64,000 nt of DNA, taken from contig CAMCXW010000007.1 in NCBI GenBank assembly GCA_945883625.1, forward strand, positions 1 to 64,000, in the 5' to 3' direction. How positions within the stretch are numbered: the first letter of the stretch is position 1; every line of letters begins with the position of its first letter. Shown one piece after another: positions 1-7,842 of the stretch. The DNA comes from Spirosoma fluviale. GTDB taxonomy: Bacteria; Bacteroidota; Bacteroidia; Cytophagales; Spirosomataceae. The translations under genes were made by a program, and so were the position numbers. Below the pieces are notes generated by a model. That model searched no databases, was not told the DNA's origin, and saw nothing but the letters and a program-made list of their open reading frames with translations.

Positions 1-1910
1 TGTGCGATTGGTACATTGCGTTCCTCTAACAAGGGAATGTTCTCTGCAATTTTGGCATTAACGATTTGTTCAATTTGTTGAATTTCTTCGTCGGTGACTT
101 TTTGAAAATGAGAAAAGTCAAAACGCAACAAGGCCTCATTGACGAGGGAGCCTTTTTGTGCCACGTGTTTACCTAATACTTCTTGTAAAGCAGCTTGTAG
201 TAAATGCGTTGCTGTGTGGTTTTGTGTAATTGTTCTTCTCCGATGAGTATTAATATGAGCGATCACCTCTGCATCTCCAGCTAATTGTTCAATGCGCGCA
301 TCACTTAAAAAATGGACGATCAAGTCGTTTTCTTTTTTAGTGTCAATTACCTGTAATGTGATCCCAGAAGGTTTGAACGTCAAGGTTCCTGTATCACCTA
401 TTTGTCCGCCTGATTCTGCATAGAATGGAGTTGTTTCTAGGACAACTTTATATTGTACACCACCTTTATTTTGAATCTTTTGATATTTTAAAACCTGTGT
501 GCTTGTTTGGGATTGATCGTAGCCAACAAATGAAACTTCTTCTCCTTCACGGACAATCATCCAATCCTCGGCACTTGCCCCTGCGTCTTTACGTGAGCGT
601 GCTTTTTGTTCTTGTAAAGCCTTGTTAAATCCAGCTTCGTCAATATCCATGCCTTTTTCACGCGCAATTAATGCCGTTAAATCTATCGGGAATCCGTAGG
701 TGTCATTTAGTTCGAACACGTCATCGCCTGAAAGAATTTTGCCGGAGCAGTCTTCCATTAATTTGTCAAGTCGAATTAGACCTGTGGATAAGGTACGCAA
801 GAAAGATACCTCCTCTTCGTAAATCACTTTGGCAACGAATGCTTCTTGGGCAATTAGTTCATCAAATACACCGGTGAATTGTTTAGCCAATAAAGGGACT
901 AATTCGTGCATAAATGGCTCTTTGAAGCCTAGATAGGTATATCCGTAACGAACAGCCCGACGTAATATACGACGGATAACATAGCCAGCCTTTGCATTAG
1001 ATGGCAACTGGCCATCAGCTATACAGAAAGCAATCGCTCGAATGTGGTCAGCAATGACGCGTAGTGCGATATCTGCCCATTTTTCATCCCCGTATTGCTT
1101 ACCTGCTTTTTGGGCTAAATATTGAATGGTTCCTTGGAACACATCGGTATCATAATTGGATTGCTTCCCTTGAATCGCCATGCAAAGGCGTTCAAATCCC
1201 ATTCCCGTGTCTACGTGTTTATTGGGTAGTGGAACTAATGAACCGTCCGACATACGCTCAAATTGCATGAATACATTGTTCCAAATCTCAACGACTTGCG
1301 GATGATCTGCATTGACTAATGATTTTCCGGAAACTTTGGCAGCCTCGTCTGCATTGCGTAAATCGATATGGATTTCTGAGCAAGGTCCGCATGGGCCTGT
1401 TTCGCCCATTTCCCAGAAGTTATCTTTTTTATTTCCGTAGATGATGCGGTCTTCACCTACGATCGCTTTCCAGATATCGAAAGCCTCCTGATCGAAAGGT
1501 ACACCATCTTTTTTATCACCTTCAAAAACGGATACATAGATACGGTCTTTAGGTAATTTGAATACTTCTGTCAGTAATTCCCAGGACCACGTAAGAGCCT
1601 CTTGCTTAAAATAATCACCAAATGACCAATTGCCAAGCATTTCAAACATGGTGTGGTGGTAGGTATCGAATCCTACATCTTCGAGGTCGTTGTGCTTTCC
1701 CGAAACACGAAGACATTTTTGCGTGTCTGCGATACGTTTCGACGGAGGAGTTCCATTACCCAAGAAAAAATCCTTGAATTGTGACATACCTGAATTATTA
1801 AATAATAGGGTAGGGTCATTCTTAGCTACCAATGGGGCTGAAGGAACAATTAAGTGACCTTTAGATTGAAAAAAATCTAAGAACTGTTGGCGGATCTCCG
1901 AAGAAGTCAT
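1..1910 (-). CDS. alaS: Alanine-tRNA ligase, 3' end cut off by window edge
   Basis: Charges tRNA-Ala with alanine in the cytoplasm. The reading frame runs open from the ATG at 1908-1910 to the window edge, giving about 636 residues of a protein usually near 870, so the C-terminal part lies outside. The N-terminus ([14 protein letters not shown]) is typical of class II AlaRS. Further in I read the motif 2/3 aminoacylation core ([25 protein letters not shown]) and, near the window edge, the editing-domain zinc motif HTATHLL. A -7 box lies at 1979-1986. It is divergent from the MerR-type gene. Nothing looks broken in the visible part, and identification is very secure. Confidence 0.97.
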   Translation of the reverse strand, partial: MTSSEIRQQFLDFFQSKGHLIVPSAPLVAKNDPTLLFNNSGMSQFKDFFLGNGTPPSKRIADTQKCLRVSGKHNDLEDVGFDTYHHTMFEMLGNWSFGDYFKQEALTWSWELLTEVFKLPKDRIYVSVFEGDKKDGVPFDQEAFDIWKAIVGEDRIIYGNKKDNFWEMGETGPCGPCSEIHIDLRNADEAAKVSGKSLVNADHPQVVEIWNNVFMQFERMSDGSLVPLPNKHVDTGMGFERLCMAIQGKQSNYDTDVFQGTIQYLAQKAGKQYGDEKWADIALRVIADHIRAIAFCIADGQLPSNAKAGYVIRRILRRAVRYGYTYLGFKEPFMHELVPLLAKQFTGVFDELIAQEAFVAKVIYEEEVSFLRTLSTGLIRLDKLMEDCSGKILSGDDVFELNDTYGFPIDLTALIAREKGMDIDEAGFNKALQEQKARSRKDAGASAEDWMIVREGEEVSFVGYDQSQTSTQVLKYQKIQNKGGVQYKVVLETTPFYAESGGQIGDTGTLTFKPSGITLQVIDTKKENDLIVHFLSDARIEQLAGDAEVIAHINTHRRRTITQNHTATHLLQAALQEVLGKHVAQKGSLVNEALLRFDFSHFQKVTDEEIQQIEQIVNAKIAENIPLLEERNVPIA

Positions 1911-1932
1911 TTGGGCTAATTTTGGTAATGGA

Positions 1933-1963
1933 TTGGTTTAATGCGTCATCTTGTTTATTTTTG
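1933..1963 (+). promoter_or_regulatory. Candidate promoter for the MerR-type gene
   Basis: A TTG at 1933-1935 and TATTTTTG at 1956-1963 are separated by 20 bases, fitting the Bacteroidota sigma-ABfr pattern TTG-N17-23-TAnnTTTG. Transcription would start near 1968-1970, about 50 bases before the ATG at 2018. Match to a short consensus in AT-rich DNA; inferred only. Confidence 0.4.
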
Positions 1964-1978
1964 TTTTGACAAGAATCG

Positions 1979-1986
1979 CAAAATTA
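1979..1986 (-). promoter_or_regulatory. Candidate -7 box for alaS
   Basis: On the minus strand the bases read TAATTTTG, a full match to TAnnTTTG, about 69 bases upstream of the alaS ATG. No convincing -33 TTG was found 17-23 bases further upstream, so support is partial. Confidence 0.35.
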
Positions 1987-2017
1987 GGTTTTTTTGTTGA
2001 TTTTATTGGTTCCTCGC

Positions 2018-2341
2018 ATGGATTTAGATAAGCAATATTATTCGATTTCTGAAGTAGCCAAGCTATTTAAAGTCAATACATCCAAGTTGCGGTATTGGGA
2101 AGCACAATTTCCGCACCTTTTACCAAAGCGTACAGGAACTGGAATACGTAAGTATACGCAGGTTGATATTGATAAAATCAAGGTGTTAGTGGACATGATC
2201 GATGTCAAAGGCCTGACTATTGAAGGAGCTAAACAAGCGCTAAATAACAAAGGAGCTGTTAAAAATCCCAATCAAGTTGTAATAAATCAGTTAACTGATA
2301 TTCGTGATTTTTTACAAGTTTTATCTCAGGAATTAGAATAG
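2018..2341 (+). CDS. MerR family transcriptional regulator
   Basis: Small (107 aa) DNA-binding protein of the MerR superfamily. The N-terminal winged helix-turn-helix is clear: residues near YYSISEVAKLFKVN form the HTH, followed by SKLRYWEAQF and a wing with RKYTQVDIDKI. There is no ligand-binding C-terminal domain, only a short tail, as in the single-domain MerR proteins common in Bacteroidota. I chose the ATG at 2018 because the family motif starts soon after; a longer form from TTG at 1994 is less likely. It is followed 31 bases later by dprA on the same strand, so the two may be co-transcribed. The target genes are unknown. Confidence 0.85.
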   Translation: MDLDKQYYSISEVAKLFKVNTSKLRYWEAQFPHLLPKRTGTGIRKYTQVDIDKIKVLVDMIDVKGLTIEGAKQALNNKGAVKNPNQVVINQLTDIRDFLQVLSQELE

Positions 2342-2372
2342 TCGGTGCGTAGTTTCGTGGAAATCCTAGTCC

Positions 2373-3476
2373 ATGCAATCGTCCGAAAAATTCTATCAAG
2401 TTGCTCTGTCGCGTATTCCGCAAATAGGTGTAGTCAATGCACGAAGGCTCGTTTCTTATGCGGGCTCTGCTTCTGCTATTTTTCAAGCTTCACGCATTGA
2501 CCTGCAAAAAATTCCTCATATAGGTCCTATTTTGGCTGAGTCTGTTTTTCAAAAGACATACTTACATGAAGCAGAATCGATTTTGCGGGCATGCGACTCA
2601 AGTCAAATTACCATCCTTTTTTATTTAGATGTATTATATCCGGATCGATTAAAACATATTTATGATGCGCCATTGGTCCTGTATTTTCAAGGAAGTTCTG
2701 ATTTAAATCAAGCGCGTAGCTTAGCGGTTGTGGGCACACGGAAGGCCACGGATTATGGAAAAAGGATGACTCAATCATTAATTGAACAATCAATTGGCTG
2801 TCCGGTCGTATTTGTGAGCGGGCTTGCTTATGGAATTGATATTGAAGTGCATAAGCATTGCATTGACTTAGGGCTAGAGAATATAGCTGTGTTGGCGGGT
2901 GGATTTAATTATGTGTATCCGGCTAAGCATAAGCGTTTTTTGGACCAAATGGTACAATGTGGTGGTGTATTATCAGAATATCCCTTACATCAAAAGCCTG
3001 ATCCGCGTTTTTTTCCATTGCGTAATCGAATCATAGCCGGGATGACAGATGCGACTGTAGTCGTTGAAGCAGCTGAAAAAGGAGGAGCCTTAATCACGGC
3101 AGATTATGCTAATAATTATCATCGAGAAGTTTTTGCTGTTCCAGGAAATTTGGAAAAAATATTTTCTGAAGGGTGTAATGCCTTAATTCAAAAACATAAA
3201 GCGACCATTTATACGAGTTGGGAAGCATTAGCCTTGCAGATGAATTGGGGAGAAGCAGGCGATCGAATTCAGCCGAAAAAACAGGTTTCCTGGAGCAGGT
3301 TGACGGATGACGAATCTCAAGTCATGGCAATTTTAGTCAAAGAAGGGGAATGCACGTTAGATCAACTTGCCTGGCGGGCACAAAAAAAGGTAACCGATTT
3401 GGCGATTACCTTATTAAATCTGGAGTTCCAAGGTTTGGTGAAAGCCTTACCTGGTTATATGTATCGGATAAAATAG
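2373..3476 (+). CDS. dprA: DNA-protecting protein DprA (DNA processing)
   Basis: Binds incoming single-stranded DNA during natural transformation and loads RecA. At 367 aa it is the usual length. An N-terminal helix-hairpin-helix region (about residues 1-70, IPQIGVVNARRL and IPHIGPILAESV) is followed by the Rossmann-like DNA_processg_A domain with VGTRKATDYG near 120, SGLAYGID at 149-156, and the C-terminal GGALITADYA segment. A winged-helix (DML1-like) tail ends the protein. It lies 31 bases after the MerR-type gene and ends one base before the convergent pyrE stop. Identification is secure; whether the cell is transformable cannot be told from this window. Confidence 0.95.
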   Translation: MQSSEKFYQVALSRIPQIGVVNARRLVSYAGSASAIFQASRIDLQKIPHIGPILAESVFQKTYLHEAESILRACDSSQITILFYLDVLYPDRLKHIYDAPLVLYFQGSSDLNQARSLAVVGTRKATDYGKRMTQSLIEQSIGCPVVFVSGLAYGIDIEVHKHCIDLGLENIAVLAGGFNYVYPAKHKRFLDQMVQCGGVLSEYPLHQKPDPRFFPLRNRIIAGMTDATVVVEAAEKGGALITADYANNYHREVFAVPGNLEKIFSEGCNALIQKHKATIYTSWEALALQMNWGEAGDRIQPKKQVSWSRLTDDESQVMAILVKEGECTLDQLAWRAQKKVTDLAITLLNLEFQGLVKALPGYMYRIK

Positions 3477-3477
3477 C

Positions 3478-4116
3478 TTATTTACGCCATTCGCTTGGGT
3501 TCACACGCCAATCTTGCAGGGTGACCAATTGTGTTTCTGAGATATAGTCTAATTTAACCGCTTCTTCTACAAGCACATCGTAGTTGCTGAGTGTATAAAA
3601 TGGGACACTCGCATGTTTGAAATTTTCAGAAGCAATTTCAAAACCGTAGGTAAAGATGGCAACCATACCGAGTACTTCGACACCTTCCGAACGTAATGCA
3701 TCTGCAGCTTTAAGGGAACTTCCACCGGTTGAAATTAGGTCTTCAATCAATACAGCTTTTTGACCTGGCTTGATACTTCCTTCAATTTGGTTTCCCATGC
3801 CATGTTTTTTGGGCTCTGGGCGTACATAGCAAAAAGGTAAGTCAAGCAAATCTGCCACTAAAGCGCCCTGTGCAATCCCCGCTGTGGCAACTCCTGCAAT
3901 GACATCAACGTCCTTGAAATAGCCTTTAATTGCTGCCGAAAGGCTGTTTTTGATGTAGGTTCTAGCCTCAGGATCTGAAAGTGAGATTCTATTGTCACAA
4001 TAAATAGGTGACTTCCAGCCTGATGCCCAAGTAAACGGTTGGTCTGGTCGTAACCGAATCGCTTGAATGCGTAAAAGATGATGTGCGACTTCTTGTGAAA
4101 TAGTTAAATTCTGCAT
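3478..4116 (-). CDS. pyrE: Orotate phosphoribosyltransferase
   Basis: Adds PRPP to orotate to form orotidine 5'-phosphate in de novo pyrimidine synthesis. The 212-residue protein has the typical N-terminus, the ASGWKSPIYCDNR orotate-site segment, and the PRPP motif VLIEDLISTGGSS near residues 123-135. The flexible catalytic loop carries RPEPKKHG. It is convergent with dprA (one-base gap, no terminator seen) and divergent from the NUDIX gene across 95 bases that hold a -7 box for each strand. Elsewhere in the window another pyrimidine-related gene is the degenerate dihydroorotase at 58795. Confidence 0.96.
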   Translation of the reverse strand: MQNLTISQEVAHHLLRIQAIRLRPDQPFTWASGWKSPIYCDNRISLSDPEARTYIKNSLSAAIKGYFKDVDVIAGVATAGIAQGALVADLLDLPFCYVRPEPKKHGMGNQIEGSIKPGQKAVLIEDLISTGGSSLKAADALRSEGVEVLGMVAIFTYGFEIASENFKHASVPFYTLSNYDVLVEEAVKLDYISETQLVTLQDWRVNPSEWRK

Positions 4117-4144
4117 GCTTTAGTTTCTTCAATAATTGATTTCA

Positions 4145-4152
4145 CAAAAATA
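4145..4152 (-). promoter_or_regulatory. Candidate -7 box for pyrE
   Basis: Reads TATTTTTG on the minus strand, 28 bases upstream of the pyrE start. No clear -33 partner. It lies back to back with a similar box for the divergent NUDIX gene. Confidence 0.4.
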
Positions 4153-4184
4153 AGTATTCAGATTATCTTATCAGTATTTAATTC

Positions 4185-4192
4185 TATTTTTG
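4185..4192 (+). promoter_or_regulatory. Candidate -7 box for the NUDIX gene
   Basis: Reads TATTTTTG, 19 bases before the ATG at 4212, which would leave a leader of only about 13-15 bases. No clear -33 TTG upstream, so support rests on the -7 match and its position. Confidence 0.4.
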
Positions 4193-4211
4193 CCAAAATT
4201 AAAATCCATTC

Positions 4212-4913
4212 ATGGTCATTTTTATCAACGATCGCCCCATACGCCTTATCAAGAAATCAAAAAATAGTTTGTATCCTCCCATGGAAGATTACGATGTGAT
4301 TTTAGATGTTCGTTTGAAGCCGATTAAAATTGCTGATTTCAAGGGGCACACATGCTTATTGAACGTGGGGCCAGACCAGATGGAAAAAATTATTACCGAG
4401 TTGCATGCCGACAAGCCTTTTGATTTTCATTCCTTATATATTTTGACGGATCAAAAAAAAGAGCTGCAGAAGCGGATTTGTTCACTTTATCAGGTTATTG
4501 AAGCAGCCGGTGGTGTCGTACTTAATCCGCAAAATCAGGTTCTTTGGATTTACCGCTTAGGTAAATGGGATTTGCCGAAAGGGAAATTGGAGAAAAATGA
4601 AAATTTTAGAAAAGCAGCGGTTCGTGAAGTTTTTGAAGAGTGTAATGTGGCAGCAGACCTAATTTCAAAGGTATGTACCACATATCATACCTATTCATTC
4701 AAGAATGAACGCATTTTGAAAAAAACAAAGTGGTATGTAATGGAATCCAAGCAGTCGGGAAAATTAAAGCCACAATTAGAGGAAAATATTGAACGTGTCG
4801 AATGGATTGCACAAGATAAAATGAATAAAGTCGTGTCGGATACGTATAGTTCGATCCGTTATGTAATCCAACAATTCATCGTAAATCAAGCTCAAATACC
4901 ATCTAAGGTATAA
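4212..4913 (+). CDS. NUDIX hydrolase with N-terminal extension
   Basis: Hydrolase of a nucleoside diphosphate linked to another moiety; substrate unknown. The 233-residue protein has about 95 residues of N-terminal domain without a motif I recognise, then a NUDIX domain. The Nudix box is intact around residues 122-144: GKLEKNENF followed by REVFEECNV, i.e. G-x5-E-x7-R-E-x2-E-E. DLPKG just before it is also typical. The 3' end overlaps the convergent coaD by 22 bases. Bacteroidota often keep this two-part NUDIX protein near pyrE and coaD, but I infer no functional link from that. Confidence 0.88.
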   Translation: MVIFINDRPIRLIKKSKNSLYPPMEDYDVILDVRLKPIKIADFKGHTCLLNVGPDQMEKIITELHADKPFDFHSLYILTDQKKELQKRICSLYQVIEAAGGVVLNPQNQVLWIYRLGKWDLPKGKLEKNENFRKAAVREVFEECNVAADLISKVCTTYHTYSFKNERILKKTKWYVMESKQSGKLKPQLEENIERVEWIAQDKMNKVVSDTYSSIRYVIQQFIVNQAQIPSKV

Positions 4914-5353
4914 GGTAAGTATTCCCCTATTTCACTTCCATATCGATGCAAATCACGTATAATCGTTGAGCTAATTGGCGCTAAGTGTGGTGATGTAATC
5001 AAGAATACAGTTTCTAATTCTTGGTTGATATGTCTGTTCACTTGTGAAATTGAGTTTTCATATTCGAAATCAGTTGTGTTTCGAAGTCCTCTGATGATAA
5101 ATTTAGCTCCCACTTCCTTCGCCACATTGGCCGTCAAGTTTTGATAGGTAACTACCCGAACTGGTTTATCTTTAAACGTAGTCTCGATGTAATGTTTCAT
5201 TTTGTCTAATGAAAAATAGCGTGACTTATTTGAATTTTGACCTATACCGATAACAACCTCATCAAATAAAGCCAAGGCTCTCAGGACAATATCTTCATGT
5301 CCTTTGGTAAATGGATCAAAAGATCCGGGAAAAAATGCTGTTTTTGGCATCAT
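4892..5353 (-). CDS. coaD: Pantetheine-phosphate adenylyltransferase
   Basis: Transfers AMP from ATP to 4'-phosphopantetheine, the penultimate step of coenzyme A synthesis. At 153 aa it has the usual length. Visible motifs are FPGSFDPFTKGHEDI (the T/HxGH nucleotidyltransferase motif), KFIIRGLRN and SPHLAPISSTIIRDL (ISSTxIR). Two ATG codons lie side by side at the start (5351-5353 and 5348-5350); the second gives the more typical MPKTAFFPG beginning. The upstream DUF3822 gene stops one base before it, so the pair is surely one transcript. The 3' end overlaps the NUDIX gene by 22 bases tail to tail. Confidence 0.96.
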   Translation of the reverse strand: MMPKTAFFPGSFDPFTKGHEDIVLRALALFDEVVIGIGQNSNKSRYFSLDKMKHYIETTFKDKPVRVVTYQNLTANVAKEVGAKFIIRGLRNTTDFEYENSISQVNRHINQELETVFLITSPHLAPISSTIIRDLHRYGSEIGEYLPYTLDGI

Positions 5354-5354
5354 A

Positions 5355-6077
5355 TTAAATTAATTCGATAGGAATCTCCAGCTCAATCAAGCTTTGTCTT
5401 AAAATTGAATTTGTGTGCTCAGGTCCACGTAATTGAAATGTTTCGATTGTCCACTGAATTTCATAAGCTTCTCGAATAGAGTGTAGATAAAATGCAAGTT
5501 CAGTTGGCGATTCGTATGGAAAAACATTAGCTAGTTGCAACTGGCCTTGTTGAATCAAAATCACTAGTACTGATTTTTCAAATAAATGTAGCTGTATTCG
5601 CGGATAAATATAAGCCTTTGTTTTAGCTAATTCATTAGCTAATAAATGTGAATAGTGAATTTGTGCTAGGGGGAAAGTCAACACTAAAAAATCTTTCCAA
5701 ACACTCGGGATTAAGAATAAAAGGTTCGCCTGAGCAAAATTTACAGCCTGTTCATGCACTTCATGGCCGTCGATTACACCTTCACCTAGTGCTTTTTCCA
5801 AGAAGCCAAGTCGGTAAATAGGTGAATCAAATTCCAAAGGCGTAAGTAAAAATAACTCGGTTGTTAGTTCAACAGAAATATGTTGAATCAATCGGATTTG
5901 AATTGATTGATCTAAAAGCCAATTTTTAATTGATACTTGTGTAGAATTCCAAGGAAACAAAGCATCATTTGAATCAATTTTGAAACGAAGACCTGCTTTC
6001 TCGAGTTGTATCGAAAGTGAAATGGGAGTTTTAGCTTGAACTGGAATTGTATTTCCTTTCACAGGTTGATTTTTCAA
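5355..6077 (-). CDS. DUF3822 family protein
   Basis: A 240-residue soluble protein that I place in DUF3822, a Bacteroidota-restricted family usually encoded just before coaD, exactly as here. Members are predicted to have a degenerate actin-like fold, but no activity is established. The sequence has no signal peptide, no membrane segment and no obvious catalytic motif. It has a stretch rich in Leu and Ile typical of a beta-alpha fold (FLLTPLEFDSPIYRLGFLE; LEIPIELI at the end). It precedes coaD with a one-base gap. Family assignment is from overall resemblance and gene order. Confidence 0.75.
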   Translation of the reverse strand: MKNQPVKGNTIPVQAKTPISLSIQLEKAGLRFKIDSNDALFPWNSTQVSIKNWLLDQSIQIRLIQHISVELTTELFLLTPLEFDSPIYRLGFLEKALGEGVIDGHEVHEQAVNFAQANLLFLIPSVWKDFLVLTFPLAQIHYSHLLANELAKTKAYIYPRIQLHLFEKSVLVILIQQGQLQLANVFPYESPTELAFYLHSIREAYEIQWTIETFQLRGPEHTNSILRQSLIELEIPIELI

Positions 6078-6147
6078 ATTGCCCGAAATTGCAAAAAAAA
6101 TAGCAATTAAGATATGATTTAGCCTTTTTTTCTAGGAACAAATTGAG

Positions 6148-6155
6148 TAATTTTG
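6148..6155 (+). promoter_or_regulatory. Candidate -7 box for the ABC-F gene
   Basis: Reads TAATTTTG, a full TAnnTTTG match, 22 bases before the ATG at 6178. No -33 TTG in the right window, so the promoter is only partly supported. Confidence 0.4.
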
Positions 6156-6177
6156 CGGCCTATTTAATCCATTCTTC

Positions 6178-7791
6178 ATGTTATCAGTGTCTAACGTATC
6201 CCTGCGCTTTGGGAAAAGAGTTTTATTTGAGGAAGTAAACATCAAGTTTACGGAAGGAAACTGTTATGGTCTTATTGGTGCAAATGGTGCAGGGAAATCC
6301 ACTTTCTTGAAAATTCTTTCAGGTGAAATTGAATCTCAAACTGGTAATATTAGTATGAATCCGGGAGAGCGAATGTCTATCCTGAAACAGAATCATTTCG
6401 AGTTTGAAGAATCTCCCGTATTACAAACTGTCATCATGGGAAATAAGCGCTTGTATGACCTCATGCTTGAAAAGGATGCCATTTACATGAAGGAGGACTT
6501 TTCTGAGGCAGATGGAAATAAAGCTGCAGATTTAGAGGCAGAGTTTGCTGAATTAAATGGCTGGGAAGCCGAATCGGAAGCAGCTACTTTATTGAGTGGC
6601 TTAGGTATTAAAGAAGACATTCATTACACTTTGTTGCGTGATTTAAATGGTTCTGAAAAGGTGAAAGTACTTTTAGCCCAAGCACTTTTTGGAAATCCTG
6701 ATATTTTATTATTGGATGAGCCAACTAACAACTTGGATATTGATTCCATTTTATGGTTAGAAGGCTTTTTGCAAAACTTCAAAAATACTGTTATTGTAGT
6801 TTCTCACGATCGTCATTTCTTGGATAATGTGTGTACACATATTGCCGACTTAGATTTCGGAAAGATTCAATTATATGGCGGTACGTATACATTTTGGTAC
6901 GAGTCCTCTCAGTTGGCCGCACGTCAACGGACCGATCAGAATAAAAAAACGGATGAGAAGCGAAAAGAATTGGAAGAATTTATTCGTCGGTTCTCTGCTA
7001 ATGTGGCGAAATCTAAGCAAGCGACTTCACGTCAAAAGATGTTAGAAAAGTTACAGGTGGATGATATAAAACCGTCTTCTCGTAAATATCCGTTCATCAA
7101 CTTTAAGCCAGAGCGTGAGGCGGGAGACCAGTTATTGAGTGTGGAAAAATTGTCGGCCACTACGGAGGAAGGCGTTCCTTTATTTACAAATCTTTCTTTT
7201 ACGATTAATAAAGGCGATAAAGTTGCTTTTTTAGCCAAAGATTCATTAGCCATTACTGCGCTATTTGATATTTTGATGGGTGAAGGTAAAGCGAGTTCTG
7301 GAGATTTTAAATGGGGAGTAACGACCACTCAGACCTATTTACCGAATGATAATGCCAACTACTTTAAGGATGATTCCATGAATTTAGTCGATTGGTTACG
7401 TCAATATTCAGTTGAAAAAGACGAGAGTTTTATTCGTGGATTTTTAGGCCGTATGTTGTTCTCTGGTGAAGAAGCCTTGAAAAAATGTACGGTGATATCA
7501 GGAGGAGAGAAGCAAAGGTGTATGTTTTCGCGAATGATGTTGTCCGGTGCCAATGTGCTTCTTTTCGATGAGCCTACAAATCACTTAGACCTAGAATCGA
7601 TAACTGCCTTAAATAATGGTATGGTTGAGTTCACTGGCACCATGTTATTTACATGTCATGATCATCAATTAACTAATACAGTGGCTAATCGAGTAATTGA
7701 GTTAGGCGCTAAATCAAATTTAGATAAGTTGATGACCTACGATGAATTCATCACAGACCCTGCGGTTAAAGTGCAGCGAGCTAATCTATAA
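6178..7791 (+). CDS. ABC-F family ATPase, YbiT type
   Basis: Cytosolic twin-ATPase protein of the ABC-F group, which acts on ribosomes; the sequence order and the linker (SANVAKSKQATSRQKML) fit the YbiT subfamily. First cassette: Walker A GANGAGKST at 34-42, degenerate signature LNGSE near 157, Walker B LLLDEPTNNLD. Second cassette: the expected Walker A at about 353-361 reads AKDSLAITA and has lost the glycines and the Lys-Ser/Thr, while its signature ISGGEKQ near 441 and Walker B LLFDEPTNHLD are intact. In an ABC dimer, only the composite site made of the first P-loop and the second signature would look fully functional. It is followed by a strong bidirectional terminator. Confidence 0.93.
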   Translation: MLSVSNVSLRFGKRVLFEEVNIKFTEGNCYGLIGANGAGKSTFLKILSGEIESQTGNISMNPGERMSILKQNHFEFEESPVLQTVIMGNKRLYDLMLEKDAIYMKEDFSEADGNKAADLEAEFAELNGWEAESEAATLLSGLGIKEDIHYTLLRDLNGSEKVKVLLAQALFGNPDILLLDEPTNNLDIDSILWLEGFLQNFKNTVIVVSHDRHFLDNVCTHIADLDFGKIQLYGGTYTFWYESSQLAARQRTDQNKKTDEKRKELEEFIRRFSANVAKSKQATSRQKMLEKLQVDDIKPSSRKYPFINFKPEREAGDQLLSVEKLSATTEEGVPLFTNLSFTINKGDKVAFLAKDSLAITALFDILMGEGKASSGDFKWGVTTTQTYLPNDNANYFKDDSMNLVDWLRQYSVEKDESFIRGFLGRMLFSGEEALKKCTVISGGEKQRCMFSRMMLSGANVLLFDEPTNHLDLESITALNNGMVEFTGTMLFTCHDHQLTNTVANRVIELGAKSNLDKLMTYDEFITDPAVKVQRANL

Positions 7792-7825
7792 AAAAAAAGC
7801 CCTTGAAATTTTCAAGGGCTTTTTT
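7792..7825. terminator. Bidirectional terminator between ABC-F gene and gapN-like gene
   Basis: Inverted repeat GCCCTTGAA (7799-7807) / TTCAAGGGC (7811-7819) with a 3-base loop, A-run on the left (7792-7798) and T-run on the right (7820-7825). It sits between two convergent genes and should serve both. Confidence 0.9.
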
Positions 7826-7842
7826 ATGTTTTACAGGTTAAG

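Noticed and set aside
150-180. CACGTG core resembling a parS site in alaS
   Set aside because: The flanks match the 16-base palindromic parS only in part, and it is in coding DNA. No real parS seen in the window despite parAB.
783-791. Perfect DnaA box (TTATCCACA) on the minus strand inside alaS
   Set aside because: It is single, inside a coding region, and not part of a cluster; no origin can be argued from it.
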